Source of the DNA: Sinomonas terrae
GTDB lineage: Bacteria > Actinomycetota > Actinomycetes > Actinomycetales > Micrococcaceae
Assembly (NCBI RefSeq): GCF_022539255.1
Contig: NZ_JAKZBV010000001.1
Coordinates: 3,286,001 to 3,350,000 of the forward strand
DNA: 64,000 bases
Direction of reading: 5' to 3'
Within the stretch, counting starts at the first letter, position 1. Every line of letters begins with the position of its first letter. The notes under the pieces were generated by a model. It was not told the DNA's origin. It was given only the letters and a program-made list of their open reading frames with translations, and ran no database searches. This document shows, in pieces, positions 61,855-64,000 of the stretch. Position numbers and translations under genes: made by a program.

Positions 61855-63477
61855 ATGTCCACGGTCTGGGTCCTGTACAGGCAGCGGCTCCGGCGGGACC
61901 GGTGGCAGCTCCTCAGCTGGCTGCTCTCGATCGGCGTGCTCGCGTGGTTCGCCGTCGAGGCGATCACGAAGACGTTCGGCGACGAGGCTTCACGCGCCCA
62001 GGTCCTGAAGCTCGCGACCGCGACGCCGGCGATCCTCGTGCTGCGTGGCCTGGCTCGGGGGCCCGCGCTCGACGCCTTCACGTTCTTCGAGATCTACACG
62101 TTCCTTGCACTGCTGGCCGGCTTCATGAACACGTTCATGGCCGTGCGGCACACACGCGCCGAGGAGGAGTCGGGGCGCGCGGAGCTCGTCTCGGCCACGG
62201 CGGCGGGCCGGTGGGCGCCCCTCGCCGCGACCGTGCTGCACGGCGTCGTGGCGAACCTCGTCCTCGCCGCGGCGGTCGCGCTGGGGTTTATGGGCGGCGG
62301 CCTTGCCCCGGGCGGCTCGGTCGTGGCCGGGCTTGCGACCGGCGCCGTCGGCCTCGCGTTCCTCGGAGTCGGGCTTCTCGCGGCGGAGTTCTTCAGCACG
62401 TCGCGGGCCGCCAACGGGATCTCGGCGACGCTCGTGATGGTCGCGTACCTGCTGCGTGGTTTCGGTGACGCGACGGGACCCGTGAGCCCCGACGGCATGA
62501 CGATCACCGCCGCGTGGCCGAGCTGGATCTCGCCGATCGGCTGGGGCCAACAGACCTTCGCGTACACGGGCGACCGCCTCTGGCCGCTCCTGCTGCCGGT
62601 GGGGCTCGCCGCGGCGTGCACCGCCGTCGTCGTCCTCATCATGTCGCGGCGCGATGTGGGGGCGAGCGTCCTGGTCGGGCGCCGAGGCCGTGGCGAGGCA
62701 AGGCCCTGGCTCCGGGGACCATTTGCCCTCGCGTGGCGCCTCCAGCAGGGGTCGGTGATCGGCTGGTGTGCCGGAGGATTCGCGACCGGCCTCATCACCG
62801 GTTCGCTCGGCTCGGCCATCCAGTTGACCCTCAACAGCAATTCCTCGGTCACCGCCGCGCTGCGCGAGATGATCCAGGCACAGGGCACGTCGATGACTCA
62901 GCTCCTCGTCGCGGCGCTCTTCGAGATCGCGGGCGTGCTCGCTGCTGCCTGCGGCGTCCAGGCGATCCTGCGCATGCGGCAGGAGGAGGCGGCGGGAACC
63001 GCCGAGTTCGTGCTCTCGGAGCCGATTGGCCGCGTTCGCTGGCTCGGAAGCTTCATGGGGCTCGGCGCGGTCTCGGTCGTGCTCGTGATGGCGTTCACCG
63101 CCCTCGGCGCGTGGCTCTCGCTCGTCGCCTCCGGGGACACTTCGACCGCCGTCGGCGACGTGTGGGCAACCGCCTTCGCGCAGCTGCCCGCAGCGCTCAT
63201 CTACCTCGCGCTCCCCGCCGTCGTCTTCGTCGTGTGGCCACGCGCGACCATCCCGCTCGGCTGGGCTCTGCTGGGGCTCGGGGTGGTACTCGGGGTCTAC
63301 GGCGGAATGATCGGCCTCGACCAGAAGATCGTGGACCTCTCGCCGTTCACTCACACCCCCGTCGTCACCGACACGGGCACCGACTGGAGCGGCGGCTTCT
63401 GGATGCTGGGGATCGCGGCCGTCATTGCACTGATCGCGCTCGTGAGCGTGCCGCGTAGAGAGGTGGGCACCGCATGA
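61855..63477 (+). CDS. ABC-2-type exporter permease, 12 helices
   Basis: 540 aa, two repeats of about six helices. It opens STVWVLYRQRLRRDRWQLLSWLL. Members, annotated as polyketide or antibiotic exporters in actinobacteria, work with a separate ATPase. It starts 1 bp after the ATPase stop and overlaps the regulator gene by 4 nt (ATGA). Confidence 0.9.
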   Translation: MSTVWVLYRQRLRRDRWQLLSWLLSIGVLAWFAVEAITKTFGDEASRAQVLKLATATPAILVLRGLARGPALDAFTFFEIYTFLALLAGFMNTFMAVRHTRAEEESGRAELVSATAAGRWAPLAATVLHGVVANLVLAAAVALGFMGGGLAPGGSVVAGLATGAVGLAFLGVGLLAAEFFSTSRAANGISATLVMVAYLLRGFGDATGPVSPDGMTITAAWPSWISPIGWGQQTFAYTGDRLWPLLLPVGLAAACTAVVVLIMSRRDVGASVLVGRRGRGEARPWLRGPFALAWRLQQGSVIGWCAGGFATGLITGSLGSAIQLTLNSNSSVTAALREMIQAQGTSMTQLLVAALFEIAGVLAAACGVQAILRMRQEEAAGTAEFVLSEPIGRVRWLGSFMGLGAVSVVLVMAFTALGAWLSLVASGDTSTAVGDVWATAFAQLPAALIYLALPAVVFVVWPRATIPLGWALLGLGVVLGVYGGMIGLDQKIVDLSPFTHTPVVTDTGTDWSGGFWMLGIAAVIALIALVSVPRREVGTA

Positions 63478-63938
63478 GTGAACCTGTTAGGATGCCCGAT
63501 TCCGCCGAAACCTCCGCGGCCGTCCTCGCGGCCGCGGGGTTCCCCAAGATGCCGGCCCGGGCGCTCATGGCGCTCGTCGTGTCCCCGGACGGCGCGCTGA
63601 CCGCGGCCGAGCTCGGTGAAATCCTCGCAGCCAGCCCCGCAGCCGTCTCCGGAGCGGTCCGATACCTTCAGACCGTCGGGTTCGTGCACCGTGTCTCCCA
63701 GCCTGGCAGCCGCCGCGACCGCTACGCCCTCCCCGAGAACGCCTGGTACATCGCGTCCCTCAGGCAGAACCCCGTGTACGAGCGGCTCGCCGACCTCGCG
63801 GAAACGACTGCCTCGGCCCTCCCCGAGGATTCGGCAGAACGGGCTCGGGTCGACGAGATGGGCCGGTTCTACCGATTCCTCATGGCCCGGTTGCCCGAGC
63901 TTCTCGACGAGTGGGAGACCGCGCGGCTCAAGGTCTAG
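63474..63938 (+). CDS. MarR/GbsR-type transcriptional regulator
   Basis: 154 aa. Winged helix: FPKMPARALMALVVSPDGALTAAELGEILAASPAAVSGAVRYLQTVGFVHRVSQPGSRRDRYAL. The C-terminal helices would form the dimer. Its gene overlaps the permease (ATGA), so it is made in step with the exporter and probably binds the palindrome at 60835. The last 62 bases of the window hold nothing I can name. Confidence 0.88.
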   Translation: MSEPVRMPDSAETSAAVLAAAGFPKMPARALMALVVSPDGALTAAELGEILAASPAAVSGAVRYLQTVGFVHRVSQPGSRRDRYALPENAWYIASLRQNPVYERLADLAETTASALPEDSAERARVDEMGRFYRFLMARLPELLDEWETARLKV

Positions 63939-64000
63939 GCGTTTGCCCGAATGCTGCGACGGCGCGTCGCGTTCCCGCCCGGTCGGCGCCCCGCTCCCGA

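Overview
This 64-kb window comes from a high-G+C Gram-positive actinobacterium. Its third codon positions are mostly G/C, it has GTG and TTG starts, mycothiol-type DinB and maleylpyruvate-isomerase-like enzymes, an actinobacterial EF-G paralogue and an Excalibur lipoprotein. The hydantoin-transporter plus racemase pair and the overall gene mix suggest a soil Micrococcaceae relative (Arthrobacter/Sinomonas-like); that placement is inference. I saw no rRNA, tRNA, CRISPR array or intact transposase.

Layout. 1-2.3 kb: end of an NCS1 nucleobase/hydantoin permease and a one-cysteine racemase-family protein. 2.4-7.1 kb: a self-contained export cassette (secreted small inhibitor-like protein, adaptor with a peptidoglycan-binding insert, MacB-type ABC pump, lipoprotein). 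7.2-25.8 kb: mostly chromosomal housekeeping and single genes (FAD monooxygenase, DinB proteins, glycogen-debranching-like enzyme, papain-like peptidase, HAD dehalogenase, membrane hydrolase, adenylate-forming enzyme, K+ channel, atypical SDR, AraC/VOC pair, orphan histidine kinase, EF-G2). 25.9-30.5 kb: a scarred island with a GH16 lipoprotein, a truncated lactococcin-972-type bacteriocin transporter, a lower-G+C DUF3048 gene and a rifampin-monooxygenase remnant.

30.5-38.9 kb: a six-gene sugar operon (binding protein, two permeases, ThuA-like, Gfo/Idh, GH127) with a divergently placed control logic: a LacI regulator and the same composite operator in front of both the operon and lacI. 39.2-40.6 kb: 5'-truncated HelD-like helicase. 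40.9-42.3 kb: MFS transporter. 42.5-50.6 kb: a less G+C-rich accessory segment with cell-wall and surface genes (a 728-aa DUF1906/lysozyme-like protein, an M15-fold protein lacking its zinc ligands, a second secreted-protein plus lipoprotein pair, two glycosyltransferases). 50.6-64 kb: katG and single genes (MazG-like, HEPN-like, alcohol dehydrogenase, 3-hydroxyisobutyrate-dehydrogenase-like, TfoX), ending in an ABC exporter/MarR-type operon with a perfect palindrome over its promoter.

Themes. (i) Two separate loci pair a small secreted crystallin/I36-like protein with a cysteine-containing lipoprotein, one of them with a dedicated pump; this is the best candidate for an undescribed system. 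(ii) Many genes start 6-7 nt after a TANNNT box and look leaderless. (iii) Several otherwise standard families have lost catalytic residues (racemase Cys, M15 zinc ligands, SDR Tyr/Lys). (iv) Twin 15-20 bp direct repeats lie next to each broken or imported gene and look like insertion-sequence scars. All calls were made by reading the sequence; no database search was run.
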